A stretch of DNA of 64,000 nt from Parietichytrium sp. I65-24A (taxonomy: Eukaryota > Sar > Bigyra > Thraustochytrida > Thraustochytriidae). The translations under genes were made by a program, and so were the position numbers. Below, piece after piece: positions 32,144-42,210 of the stretch; the first letter of the stretch is position 1, and each line of letters opens with the position of its first letter. The notes under the pieces were generated by a model. It was not told where the DNA came from. It saw only the letters and a list, made by a program, of their open reading frames with translations, and ran no database searches. The stretch lies in NCBI GenBank assembly GCA_012862575.1, contig BLSF01000021.1:310001-374000 (forward strand), in the 5' to 3' direction.

Positions 32144-33114
32144 GGCAAAAATATATGGCTGGCAAGCTTGCGCGCTGGCTTCCTGGCTTCCTGGCTTCTG
32201 GCTTCCTGGCTTCCCGGCTGCGCTAGGTGCGCTAGGTGCGAGACGCGGAGGGGTGCAAAAGATATGCGTCGGCTTTCTGGCTTTCTGGCTTCCTGGCTTG
32301 TGGACGCGCGGCGAGGGAGTCGGCGCGGAAAGTGGGAGAGCGGGTCTGAATCTCTCCTCGCGCAGCGCCGTCTCTCTCTCTCTCTCTCTCTCGGTCTCTC
32401 TCTCTCTCTGTCTGTCTGTCTCTGTCTTTGTCTCTTTAGCTCTCTCTTTTTCTGTTTCTCTCTGGTCGCGTTGTGTTGCGTTGTGAGTGAGAGAGAGGTG
32501 TTGTGACTGGACTGGGAGTACTGGGAGGTTCTCAGTGCTGAGTGTACATGTGTGTTAGTAAGTTCTTCCAAATCTCCACTTTTTGTTCTCATTTCCTCTC
32601 ATTTTCAAATTTTCCCTCGACTTTTCGTGCTGTGCCTACCAGTTCTGGTAGAGTATAAATAGGGTTGTGCGGATTGTGGGACGGGGCTTACGCGGGCGGT
32701 ATTGAGGGTTAGTGGGTTGGGTGGGAGGAGCAGATGCCGAAGTGGTGACTGGTAGACCAGGCGGTAGAAGAGGTGTACGAGTGTCAAATCTCTTTTTTAA
32801 ATAATGATAGCGTATCCATTAGAAGACAGGTCCCTACTGCGAACATCATCTGAATTCTGATGTAGCGGATAATTAACCTAAACTTAGCAGTTCTCTGTCT
32901 CACAAAAGTCAAACTGATCATGAACAATTCTCTCTCAAAACTCTCTCAAAACAATACAAACTATCATTCGTTTACCTCACTCACGCAGCATACGCATGGC
33001 ATACGCGTGGCATACGCGTACAATAATAGTAAAGTACATTTATAGGGTTACGCGGGAAGTTTCGCAGTAGTTTGGGCCGCTGGCGAGGATCAGTAGCATG
33101 TGAGAGCTCGAAAG
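32144..33114. other. Divergent intergenic region with CT repeats
   Basis: This region separates the starts of the USP48-like and globin-like genes. It holds GGCTTCCT-type repeats at 32176-32215, a long CT/CTGT tract at about 32370-32462 and AT-rich sequence near 32780-33050. No gene is seen. Confidence 0.5.
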
Positions 33115-33636
33115 ATGGCGACTGAGGAGCTTGGGAGAGGGATCCTTGAGCGGGTTGAAGAGGACGCAGAGGTGTCGCGGGGAGCTGGAATGGTCCTCGC
33201 CGAATTTGTGGAAGGAGATGCCGGTAAAGGCTGTCTGATTGAGATATTGACTAGGTTTTACGTGAGGCTAGGTGCCGATGCGCGGATGCGTGGGCTGTTT
33301 GTGGATGGCATGGACCACGAGAAAGCGAGTAAACATGGGGGCGTTCTCGCGGCGTACACGATGCATAAGCTCACAGGGGATAGGGCGTATTTTGTAAAGC
33401 GGAAGGAAGGAGCCGCGCTGGGCCTGGGTGTCGCGCATTTGCGCGCTCAGAACAGCTCTTTTCGCCCGGAAGCACATCGTGGGAAGGGGTTCACGCTGGA
33501 ACAAAGTTATTTGTGGCTTGGCCATATGCTCTTAGCTGGCCAGTCGATGGATCATGAGCTGCCAGCTCATATACCAAGAGCCATTCCCACATTCCTTGCC
33601 AAAGAAATGTTCCGATATGGGCCTTTCATTTCCTGA
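33115..33636 (+). CDS. Globin-like protein, probably truncated (2/2) haemoglobin type
   Basis: The 173-residue protein starts at the ATG at 33115; an upstream GTG extends the frame only slightly. Residues about 40-150 fit a short globin: LTRFYVRLGADARMRGLF resembles helices B-C with a Tyr at the usual ligand-side position, and GVAHLRAQN could supply the proximal histidine. The sequence is all-helical with no membrane segment or signal peptide. Truncated haemoglobins bind oxygen or nitric oxide and often detoxify them. Identity to the family is weak by eye, so a globin-like helical protein without haem remains possible. It is followed on the same strand by the potassium channel gene, 529 bases on. 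Confidence 0.5.
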   Translation: MATEELGRGILERVEEDAEVSRGAGMVLAEFVEGDAGKGCLIEILTRFYVRLGADARMRGLFVDGMDHEKASKHGGVLAAYTMHKLTGDRAYFVKRKEGAALGLGVAHLRAQNSSFRPEAHRGKGFTLEQSYLWLGHMLLAGQSMDHELPAHIPRAIPTFLAKEMFRYGPFIS

Positions 33637-34165
33637 TTGGCCAATTTCGAAACTATTGTCTCGCCGGCATTTCTCACAGTTTCAATTGGCTTCCGAGGTT
33701 CAGTCTTCAAGAGCAGTCCGGACCAACGGGGGCACTCCACTTATCTCGTTGCTCCTTCAATTTGTACGCAGCACGGATCCATCTCATCTTGAATCACCAA
33801 AATTTCGGGATGACTTGGACCATGAGTCAAAATGAGTTGTGAAACAAACGTTGAGAAAAAGAATCGTTCGCTTGTTCGCCCAGTGCCCCAAAAAAAGTCA
33901 AAAATGTCCAGTTAATTGGGGGCATCAAGCACCCTTCGTGCAGTTTTTGCTTACCAAGCATATTGTGTGGATAACAATATCGTTAGCTGCTAGCTCGCAA
34001 AGGTGCCCGCAAGCCCCCAATAGGTTGCACACCTTGTGCACCGGAGCCTGAGTGCTGGTACTCGCAAGTCGCAAAGGGCGAGAGCGTTCGAGAGGAGTAC
34101 GCTCACGGCCGCCGTTTGAAGGGTGTTGCAGTTGTGCCATCCGGCACTTTCATACTCACTGTGAG
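33637..34165. other. Intergenic region
   Basis: This holds the 3' flank of the globin-like gene and the promoter of the channel gene. Several short frames exist here but none resembles a protein. Confidence 0.45.
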
Positions 34166-35256
34166 ATGGTGTTCGCGTTTCTGAAAGCCTCGTACAGCAA
34201 CAATGGGTCAAGTAACCTATGGATCCACGTGGGCATCTCGGTGGCGCTGCTGGTGGCCACATTTCTGTATTTGGTGATCGGCGCCGGCATCTTTCTCGCT
34301 CTAAATCCAACCTACACGGCCCAAGGTCACGTGGAAGAAGAGTATGAAACCACGTACTTGGACGCGCTTTACTTTGTGACGGTCACGGTAAGTTTGCACG
34401 ATACCATCAGTGCTGGATGAATGAATGAATGCAAATGTTTTTGTGAAAGACCAGTGGTTGAAATTTTTTTTAACAACTGGAATTCTTGCAGATTACTACG
34501 GTCGGGTTTGGAGACATTGTACCCACGAACGATGCCGCAAAGATCTTCCTTTCCTTTTATATTTTGCTTTCACTGATCCTCGTTGGAGTCGTGATGGAGG
34601 TCACCGACTTTTTGTTTCAGATCGATGTCGAGGAGATGGAGGAGGAGGAGGAGGAGATGGAGGAGTCCGGGAAAAGGCGGTTCTGGACAAGGGGCCGGAG
34701 AAAGTTTTTCATGTCTCTTCTTCTTGTGGTCCTGGTAATGGCTGCGAGCACCGTCTTTTACACCCTCTACGAGAAGTTCACCCTGGTCAATGCGTTCTAT
34801 TTCACTGTCGCAACTCTGACCACTGTAGGGTATGGAGACTACACCCCAACGACATCTGAAGGGCGTATTTTTGCGATTTTTTGGATAGTACTCGGAACCG
34901 TGACTCTGTTTCGTGCTGTTGGGTCTTTCATGGACTACTTGCTCGAGGAGCGCAAGATTCAGTGGCGCTTGCAACGTGACGAGCGCATTAAGGAACTGCA
35001 CAATCGTCTCTCTACTCGACTTCAAGAAAACAAGGTCATCCAAATGCCAGACGCGAAGCTGGAGAGCTTTTCGAGGTCCGAATTGGTCAAGCTTTTGACC
35101 AAGATGGAGTACTTTGTGTACGCACTGGAGCGCGACGGGCAAGCGAGCGTCGAGGACCTGAAACGCCTCGAAGCAGAATTTAAGACCAAGACGCCAGAGC
35201 AAATTTCTGAAGACTTTGAAGGCAAAGAGGTTTCGATGATGTTCGATTCTATATAA
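34166..35256 (+). CDS. Two-pore-domain potassium channel (TPK/K2P type), two exons
   Basis: Exon 1 is 34166-34387 and exon 2 is 34492-35256. The 104-base intron begins GTAAGT, ends TGCAG and lies between codons, inside the first selectivity filter region. The 328-residue product has four membrane helices and two pore loops: TITTVGFGDIVP at the splice junction and TLTTVGYGDYTP at about 210. GFGD and GYGD are the potassium filter sequences. Two pores per chain means a dimer forms the channel. A very acidic run (EEMEEEEEEMEE) links the halves. The C-terminus is a charged coiled coil with no EF-hand, unlike plant TPKs. It probably sets potassium conductance in the vacuole or plasma membrane. Confidence 0.93.
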
Positions 35257-35381
35257 CACTATGATATAATATCGTTCACCTCCTTTCAAATAATTTAAGC
35301 GGAGAAGAAGCAATCCATAATAATGGAACCTGTGTATGCTTCGAGTAGCGATAAGCGCAGAGAAGAAGAAATTTACCTCAT

Positions 35382-35729
35382 TTACCACACTGCAGTTTCC
35401 TGGGAAATCCGATACATGAGATAGAAAGTTCCCCCAGCGCAGAGGTTGCTCAAATAGCACAAAAACAGCCCTACGCCGGATCCTTCGTCCACGCGAAGCA
35501 GCACGGTCGGAAATGCGAACGCGCTGAGCGCAAAGACACCCTCCAGGAAGTCCCCAAGCGTGCCCCACACGCCGGTAGACTCATGCGATCCAAACGCCAT
35601 GGGAAGAAACGCAAGCACAAAGAATAGCACATTGAACAGCGGCCACCACGCGCCTCCCGCTACGCATCCAAGAATCAAAAGCACCAGGCTCGTCACGGCG
35701 CAGGCGCCAACGGCGATCATTGCTCTCAT
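35382..35729 (-). CDS. VPS55: Vps55/LEPROT family membrane protein
   Basis: The 115-residue protein starts at an ATG at 35729; a longer reading begins at TTG. It has four hydrophobic segments and the family layout: LILGC in helix 1, WWPLFNVLFFVLAFLPMAF in helix 2, a loop with GDFLEG, then FALSAFAFPTVLLRV, matching the SAFGFPVILAR stretch of LEPROT. Vps55 works with Vps68 in yeast late endosomes and controls traffic to the vacuole. Length matches the family (about 130). It is convergent with the potassium channel gene, 125 bases away. Confidence 0.88.
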   Translation of the reverse strand: MRAMIAVGACAVTSLVLLILGCVAGGAWWPLFNVLFFVLAFLPMAFGSHESTGVWGTLGDFLEGVFALSAFAFPTVLLRVDEGSGVGLFLCYLSNLCAGGTFYLMYRISQETAVW

Positions 35730-36273
35730 CTTGACTTGCGTCAGACTATTGGCGAACGTGACAGGCAAAACCGTAACGGCGTTTACAGAATTCAGCTCTC
35801 GTCCCCTCTCCTGTTTGATGATGCCTTTTCGTTTCCAACACCTTCCCTTCTCTCACGCTTTCCTTTCCCTTCCCTTGCGCTCCAGAGAGAGAGAGAACAC
35901 CTTGATTGACTCTCTGACTTCTCTGACTACTCTGACTTCTCACTATTTCTCACTCCTCACTGTCATGTCAATCTTTTCCTCCCGAGTCTCGTATTTCCTC
36001 TGCACCAGTGCGGGTAACAGTGGCACACGGTAGGAGATATCGGTACCGTAGCAGAACCACTGGCAGGTACTACTAGTAACAAAGAGCTGTTCTCTGAACC
36101 CGGGGAACAAAGAGGAATAGTAAGGAACGAAGACGAGGAACGAAGACGAGGAACTCTGGGAAGAGAGTCAAGCGGTCGTTCGTCTGTTGAAAGGCTCGGG
36201 AATTTGGAATTTAGAAAGAGAGGCAAGAGAGACAAGAGAACAAAGGGAAGGATCGAACGGAGCAGACATCAAG
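35730..36273. other. Divergent intergenic region
   Basis: This lies between the starts of the Vps55 and CRN-type genes. It contains CTCT and CTGACTTCT repeats at 35883-35950, the palindrome CGGTACCG at 36041-36048 and two copies of GGAACGAAGACGA near 36124-36150. Confidence 0.45.
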
Positions 36274-38238
36274 ATGAAGCGCGGCGCACCACCCTCCAAA
36301 CTCGAGAAGCTCGAAGCAGAGCTTGAGAAGAACGAGGGAGACATTGCCAAGGTACAGGCGAGAATCGAAGGGGTGGGAAGCGAAATTGAGAAGGTGAACA
36401 AGGGCATTGATGGGTTGGGGCCTTTACTTGCCGCGATCAATGGTGATGATGCGGTTCTACAGGGTTTGTGGGAACGATTCCCAGATAGAGTGAAAAGACG
36501 GCATGAGAACAACGTTGACCAATATTTCGAGTCCCTCTGCGAGAACAAATCCTATCATGTTGCAGAGGAATCTCGGCTCGGCAAGGAAAAGGATTATCTG
36601 CGCAAGGAAAAGGAGTACCTCCGCAAAGAAGAACGGAGTCTTATGGATCGGAGCACCGATTTGAGGCGCAAGATCGAGTTGGTCAAGGCTGCATTCGAGA
36701 ACGACCCTCTCGCCCGGCTTTGGAAGAGGACATCCAGGGTGGATGTAAGGCCCTTATCCGAAATGCCCTCTGACTGGATTGAATCGAAAGCCATCACCGA
36801 CCGTTCAACGCTTGAACTGGACTATGTTGAGCACAGCGAGTTCTCTGAAGTGCTTGATACCGTTAGAACCGTCATGTCTCGATTCCAGAACAAGTCGATG
36901 GACAGCAGTCTCGATTATCCAGTGGTAGATGGGGCCAGCGGGAGTGGTAAGACGCGTCTTTGCGCCGAGGTGTGCACCAGACTCTCACGGTCAGACTCGG
37001 AGACTTCTCGTGTAACAACCGGGTTCCTGGTCTGCAACAACTTCCAAGTCAGTTACAAACCAGAATCCGAGCAAGAAGAAGTAGCCTGTTACGACGTGCT
37101 TGCAAAAGTCTTGTTTAGATGCTTTGCACCAACATCGCTCACCACGAGGTACGTATACTCACTCGCAGAAATCCTGGATCTCATTCGCACGGTCACAGGT
37201 GCTGGAGTCATCCTTCTTCATCTGGACGAGTACAGCAAGAACCAGATTCTCGTCCGAATGATTATTCGTGCTTGCCAGGCGGTATTTTCCGAAGGGCCTG
37301 CACGAAAGGTGGACAAAGCAGCTGATTTGGTTGACATAGGCGGTGTACTTGTTATACCCGTATTGAGTGGCATTCCTTACACAGGATTTCGTTCTGATCT
37401 CGTAGAAGTATCTTCGAAAGCATGCCCGAAATTCTTTACACTTCGTGGACTGGACGACGCAGGCAAAGTTGCACAGCTTGCAGAAAATCTCAAGAAAGCC
37501 GCAAAAATACCTACAGACAAGAAGATTGAGAACTTTGATCGCATCTTGCAGACCTTCGGCGGATTTCCCCGTATGTACATGTGGCTACTGGATCACCTCA
37601 TCAACTGTAGCCATGACCATGCGAAAAAAATTATTGCAAATTTGCGCGAAGGTATTCTCCCTCTGGACCATGCAAAGTATTTGTACGACTCGGTGGTGAC
37701 CACCTACAGAGATTTTTACAATGTCGACACTTGGAGGAATATGTTTAAGCGAGATAAAAATGAGATCGCCGACAAGCGTGTCAGCAACCAGACCGAAAAC
37801 CTTACGCAGGAGCATCTTAAGCGCGTACATACTCTGGCGATGACGGGGATGCCTATTCGAACCACCATGGTGTTGTTCCATATGTCGAAGATGGAGAACG
37901 GCGAATCAGTGGAGCTTGGCAAGTCCATTTCCGATCTTGCCGAAACCGGCCTCTTCTCTCTCACGAGACACAGATCAGAAAAAATGGGGACAGTGTACGT
38001 TCCTTTGGTTGTCATCGACGCGTTTTGTGAAGAAACTGGAGTGCTTCCGAAAGGGACTATCTCACCGTTTGACTATTCCTGGGGCACCATGGAGACAATT
38101 GCGATGTACTCGCTCAAATGCAGATGGAACTCGTGCTGGTACGCCGCGGAAAGCTCCGCAGTCGACATTAATATGCAAGACCTTCGGCCAGGCGCTCTTT
38201 TCAATCCGAAATCCAGAGTGTTCGACGCCTCTTTCTAG
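36274..38238 (+). CDS. CRN/RHS-type P-loop NTPase
   Basis: The frame opens at an ATG at 36274 and codes for 654 residues. The first 190 are a coiled coil with EKDYLRKEKEYLRKEE repeats, common in Crinkler (CRN) and RHS proteins. DGASGSGKTR at about 227 is Walker A and ILLHLDEY at about 319 is Walker B. The order coiled coil, STAND-like NTPase, then nuclease-like tail is the CRN/RHS effector layout. These genes are known as secreted effectors in oomycetes and fungi and as retrotransposon-associated genes in trypanosomes; free-living algae also carry them, with unknown role. Taken with the following feature, the locus appears to be broken about once and is treated as a fossil. No transposon ends were found. 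Confidence 0.7.
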   Translation: MKRGAPPSKLEKLEAELEKNEGDIAKVQARIEGVGSEIEKVNKGIDGLGPLLAAINGDDAVLQGLWERFPDRVKRRHENNVDQYFESLCENKSYHVAEESRLGKEKDYLRKEKEYLRKEERSLMDRSTDLRRKIELVKAAFENDPLARLWKRTSRVDVRPLSEMPSDWIESKAITDRSTLELDYVEHSEFSEVLDTVRTVMSRFQNKSMDSSLDYPVVDGASGSGKTRLCAEVCTRLSRSDSETSRVTTGFLVCNNFQVSYKPESEQEEVACYDVLAKVLFRCFAPTSLTTRYVYSLAEILDLIRTVTGAGVILLHLDEYSKNQILVRMIIRACQAVFSEGPARKVDKAADLVDIGGVLVIPVLSGIPYTGFRSDLVEVSSKACPKFFTLRGLDDAGKVAQLAENLKKAAKIPTDKKIENFDRILQTFGGFPRMYMWLLDHLINCSHDHAKKIIANLREGILPLDHAKYLYDSVVTTYRDFYNVDTWRNMFKRDKNEIADKRVSNQTENLTQEHLKRVHTLAMTGMPIRTTMVLFHMSKMENGESVELGKSISDLAETGLFSLTRHRSEKMGTVYVPLVVIDAFCEETGVLPKGTISPFDYSWGTMETIAMYSLKCRWNSCWYAAESSAVDINMQDLRPGALFNPKSRVFDASF

Positions 38239-38259
38239 ATTACCGTTGATAAGGAGATC

Positions 38260-38718
38260 TTGAACGTGGACACTCTTGCGGAAGTGTTGAAAGGAAACTC
38301 AACCACATCTCTTCGAACTGACGCGGGTGGAAAGGGGAAGCCGGTCCGGCTGGAGGATCGGACGTTAGTGATGATGCGCCCGAACCAATCGGGAAATGAC
38401 GGTGTTGCGGTGTTCACGCCAGTCGCCTGGTTGAATCAAACCAAGAGCGTTGACATTTTAGCCGGCAAGGTAAGCAAGGTCACGAAAACGGTGATGGATG
38501 ATCTTGTGCGACGTCAAGCGGATGCCATCACTAGTTTTACGTTGGATTCTAGAGTGACTGAATTTGTGTATGATGTGTTCACAAATCGTGCTCGAGACTC
38601 AAAGCTGACTGCCGAAGACCTCCCCGAGGGCGCCTTGCTAACGACATTTGACGATTTCGAGGAGGTTGTTGGCCCGGTGCTCGCGATCACGCGCGGGTTG
38701 TTCGAGGAGCTCGTGTGA
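38260..38718 (+). other. Trailing open frame of the CRN/RHS locus, nuclease-like
   Basis: This open stretch of 152 codons follows the NTPase frame. Its pattern of an acidic residue, beta strand and NQTK resembles the PD-(D/E)XK nuclease tail found in CRN/RHS proteins, though poorly conserved. No ATG lies near its beginning. It is best seen as part of the same decaying locus. Confidence 0.4.
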
Positions 38719-39848
38719 TTGAATGAATGGGGGGGATGGGATGTGTTCTTTTTTACGTCTCATGTTGTCATTGCGCTCCTCTAGCAAGCCTCTCCCGCAG
38801 CGTAGAACATTACTGTTATTATTGCGTACGTACAATAAGATTTTCGTGTCTTCCTTTTGGTCCTATGAGCCCAACTTTTTCCACGGCGCTTTCAGTGTCA
38901 CGGAAGTGGCTGAGAAGACCAAAGCAGCAGGGAGCACCAGGAAAGAAGCAATGTAGTGTCTGAGACCTTTCTGCTTGCTTGGCCTAACACCCGGACTAGA
39001 CTAGCTAGATGACTCGTGACTGTGAGCCAAGAGTTCCACAGAAACGGATTCATTCACCCATCACACCCACCGATCTGTGTGGATATGGGTAAAGCATTTC
39101 TTGAAATGGGATCCCCACACTGCGGCATACGAGGGGGAGGAGTCCTTCCTTTGCTCGTTCCTTCCTTCGTTTGTATCTTCCCTTCTCACTTTTGTAAACA
39201 AAAAAAAGGAGAATGCGAGAAGAACAAGGAACAAGGATCCTCCGAGAGAAGACACGTCGTTCGCGAACAAATCCGTTACGAGCGATGGGCTCAGCTCAGG
39301 CCCAATGGCCGTGATTGCTGATTGACTGTGAATTGACAGTGAGCTTTTGGAGGTGAATTATGATCTCAACTTTCTCAGTCAATCGATCAATCAATCGATC
39401 GATTCATACATACAGAGTGAGAAACGTCACTATGAAGTTTTCGACTTTGGAACTCCGGGCAAGTCCGTCGTCGAGAGGTGCAAGACCTGGGACAAAGGCG
39501 GCCTTCGTATGAAAAATGGACTCTCGGGAGAAGTGAATGGCCTGAGTCTCTGATAATCCTGCCAATGTCTTTGTCATTTTGTCCAATTGAGATCGTAGAT
39601 CGAAGGGGCAGCCACGGCAGCCGCATCGAGAGACGGAAGCTTCGAGTCAGATAAGGGAAGAATAGTCATCCGTCACTCTTGTACTGAGGATTCTTTGAGT
39701 ACTCGAGTACTCTGGAGATCTGGTAGCTAGCTTCGAGGAAGAGAAGCAGGCGAATAGAATCGGGACCGACGCCGCAGTATCGCAGGCAGAGATCGTCCGA
39801 GCTGCACTTGGTTCAGAGTAGTACGAAGCCGAGCTTTGCCGCCAGCGC
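38719..39848. other. Intergenic region upstream of the EF-hand gene
   Basis: This 1.1 kb holds TGACTGTGAG at 39017-39026, a paired ATTGACTGTGA / ATTGACAGTGAG at 39321-39343, an ATCGATC-rich patch near 39382-39403 and the perfect 16-base palindrome GAGTACTCGAGTACTC at 39697-39712. No protein gene is recognised. Confidence 0.45.
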
Positions 39849-39875
39849 ATGGAGAGGGAGATACTTGCACAATGA
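39849..39875 (+). promoter_or_regulatory. Short upstream frame overlapping the EF-hand start (ATGA)
   Basis: An 8-codon frame (MEREILAQ) ends with a TGA that overlaps the EF-hand ATG as ATGA. If the leader begins upstream of 39849, ribosomes would finish this peptide exactly at the main start, an arrangement that can reduce or couple translation. Leader extent is unknown. Confidence 0.35.
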
Positions 39876-40891
39876 GCTCGGTACGCGCCGGGTTGATTCG
39901 CGCTGCGCCTTCCAATTGCGCATTTGACCAAGACGCACTTGTCGAAGCGTGCGAAAAGTTGGACTTTTCTGCGTCAGATGTCGGGGTGTTTGCGATTCTC
40001 TTCAAGAAGCTAGACAGAGATGCGTCAGGAACGATTGACAGAGAGGAGCTATTTCGCTGGTTGAAGGAGCCCTACACAAGATTCTCCAACAGTCTCTTCG
40101 AATTGGTGAATGCGAAGAAGTCCGGAGATCTTGACTTTGTGGAATTTATTCGTGCGCTGACCACGTTCGCGCTCTTCGGTCAGTCAGAGGTTTTGCAGTT
40201 TTGCTTTTTCGCTTTCGATACAAACAAGAACGGCTGTATTGACCACACCGAGCTGCACAGCCTCGCAGAGTTCTTACATGGAGGTCCAGAGGAGAGGCTA
40301 ATCAACATCAATTCTATTTTGAGTCAATTTGACAAGGATCGTGACGGCACCATCGATTTTGACGAGTTCAAGGAAATCAACAAAAAGTACCCTTATCTAC
40401 TGTATCCAGTATTCAGGCTTCAGAAGAGAATAGAAACAAAGACGATGGGGTCAAGTTGGTGGGCTCGAAAACGGAAGAATTTGCGAGCTGTTCGGGAACA
40501 GCGTCAACTGTTGAAGGATGCGGAAGAGAGAGGCACGGTTCATCTTTTGTTAGCGCAGCAGTCAAAGCAAGGATCCTTTACGAAACTCTCTCAGGCCGGG
40601 GAATACCTATTGTCTGCCGCATCTCCTCTTTACTTGACTTGGTTACACAAGCTCAAACAATCCTCGGTGCAAACGCTTCAATCTCTAAGCAGGACCTTGT
40701 CATCATCGTCGTTTGGGTCCTTTAGGTCTAGCTCGCAAAGATCATTAAGTACAGGAAGTTGCGAGGGAGAATCCGACGATGCGGAGCGGGCTGCCCCACA
40801 AAGAGGAAGCGGTAAGACAGGGCTTCTTGAGGCTGCTGAAAGCGCGATTCCAGGGAAAAATGCATTGGTTGTTGTAAAGCGGAAAAAATGA
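39872..40891 (+). CDS. EF-hand calcium-binding protein
   Basis: The 339-residue protein starts at the ATG at 39872; earlier in-frame codons lead only to TTG. Four EF-hand loops are visible in the first half: DRDASGTIDREE, a degenerate NAKKSGDLDFVE, DTNKNGCIDHTE and DKDRDGTIDFDE. Loops 1, 3 and 4 have the Asp/Asn and terminal Glu positions for calcium; loop 2 is weaker. The arrangement resembles calcineurin B and other calmodulin-superfamily sensors, but a basic, Ser-rich C-terminal extension of about 160 residues is added. No kinase domain or N-myristoylation motif is present. Likely a cytosolic calcium sensor with unknown partner. Confidence 0.85.
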   Translation: MSSVRAGLIRAAPSNCAFDQDALVEACEKLDFSASDVGVFAILFKKLDRDASGTIDREELFRWLKEPYTRFSNSLFELVNAKKSGDLDFVEFIRALTTFALFGQSEVLQFCFFAFDTNKNGCIDHTELHSLAEFLHGGPEERLININSILSQFDKDRDGTIDFDEFKEINKKYPYLLYPVFRLQKRIETKTMGSSWWARKRKNLRAVREQRQLLKDAEERGTVHLLLAQQSKQGSFTKLSQAGEYLLSAASPLYLTWLHKLKQSSVQTLQSLSRTLSSSSFGSFRSSSQRSLSTGSCEGESDDAERAAPQRGSGKTGLLEAAESAIPGKNALVVVKRKK

Positions 40892-41012
40892 GATGCTGAT
40901 TGGAATATTTAGAAAAAAGAATAATCAAATGCGTCCATTCTGTGCACTTTCGTATCTCCTCCTCGTGGGTGCCTCTTTTTATTCAGTTCATGGCGCTGTG
41001 ACCCCACGGCGC

Positions 41013-41633
41013 TTACATCAGGTCATCATCGTTATCGTCCGAGTCATCATCAAAATAGGTTTTCCGTTGAATCTGTAGTACACATGGCGCAAATCCGAGC
41101 GTTAGCCTGCGAAAAACGAGTTACGGATCCATAGGAAAAGCGATGCTTGTGGAAGAATCCGGCGAGAGCTACTTACCGTAACCTTGCTAGCTTGTGTTGC
41201 GCTCGAGCTCGCCTGCTCAAGCATGTCCTTCACCCTGTTCTCGTCCACCATCGACTGCAGCTGTCCGGAGCGAGCCGCCATCAGGAGCGAGTCCTTGACT
41301 CTCTTGGCCAGGTCGGGCTTCACCATGCCAACTCTCCTCACTGCACAGCTCCAAACCCCCAAACCCCCAAACCCCAAATCCCAAATCCAAAATCATCAGT
41401 CCAACTTTGTTAATCCATCGCGCCATTCCGTCTTCCCGATTCCCTTCTTCAAAGTGTGTCAACTTACGTCTGTCCAGAGCTTCGGTGGAGCAAATTTGCG
41501 CCAGAACTTCCTCCTTCATCTGCTCCTCCTGCTGCTTCTGCATCTCCAGCTGCTGCATATTCTCCTGCGTGAGCTCGCGGCCCCCGAGCTGCTGCTGCAG
41601 CTCGGCTATTTTCTTCTGCGCTTCCTGCTCCAT
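41013..41633 (-). CDS. PDCD5: PDCD5 homologue, three exons
   Basis: Exons are 41468-41633, 41177-41340 and 41013-41072, separated by introns of 127 and 104 bases with GTAAGT donors and CAG acceptors. The spliced frame gives 129 residues. The Gln/Glu-rich helical N-terminus is followed by RLRRVGMVKPDLAKRVKDSL and MAARSGQLQSMVDENRV, the core of PDCD5/TFAR19 proteins, which in human reads LALVKPEKTKAVENYL and MARYGQLSEKV. The acidic tail YFDDDSDDNDDDLM also matches the family. PDCD5 is a small DNA-binding or chaperonin-associated protein tied to apoptosis and tubulin folding in animals. Each exon was placed from family similarity across the junction. Confidence 0.9.
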
Positions 41634-42210
41634 CCTTCTCCTTTCCCGTGATTTCACTGTGTACTCGCGGACCCTCTGCGTACGTATGCTCCCAGAGTGT
41701 GTCTCTGAGAATGGAGATGTATGGAGACGTAGGGCTACGTGACAGTTAGGTGAAAGGATACTGTTGGGACTCTTATTCCGGTGAGTAATGGTGGTTAGAG
41801 ACTGGTAACAGGAGGAGTCCCTTTCTGTCTTAAAAGAATATGACTTCGAGATTCTCGAAGAGCGGCAAGAGCATCCTTTGTAGAGTGAGAGGCATGAAAC
41901 GGAATTGGTAGTTTGACGTTGCGTTTTGCAAGAATTGAATTTGTCAATTTGTATTGATTGGGGGATGCGACTTTGTCAGCGTGTTTGTGGAATTTCATTG
42001 CTTGGCCGCTCATTCTGTTTTGCAACAGTGTGAGTTATTATCATACATGAGGGCAGGGCTGAATCTCGAGACTCGAGACTTCGCCACGGAGTTAGAGGAT
42101 TGATGAATGAGTCATGCGCTCATCTGAGTTCTGAAATTATTGCAAAGGAAGAACGAAGGCGGATGAAGGCAGAGCTCAAGCTCACATGGCGGTCCATAAT
42201 GCCCTCGGGC
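41634..42210. other. Intergenic region
   Basis: This 577-base stretch is the promoter side of PDCD5 and the 3' flank of APE2. No gene or notable repeat is seen. Confidence 0.45.

Noticed and set aside
31799-32506. A 235-codon plus-strand frame with Leu/Ser-rich hydrophobic runs
   Set aside because: It is the complement of the USP48-like gene's first exon and the CT repeat upstream; the minus-strand frame has real domains.
36274-38718. LTR retrotransposon or other mobile element around the CRN/RHS-type locus
   Set aside because: No reverse transcriptase, integrase, terminal repeats or target-site duplication could be seen.
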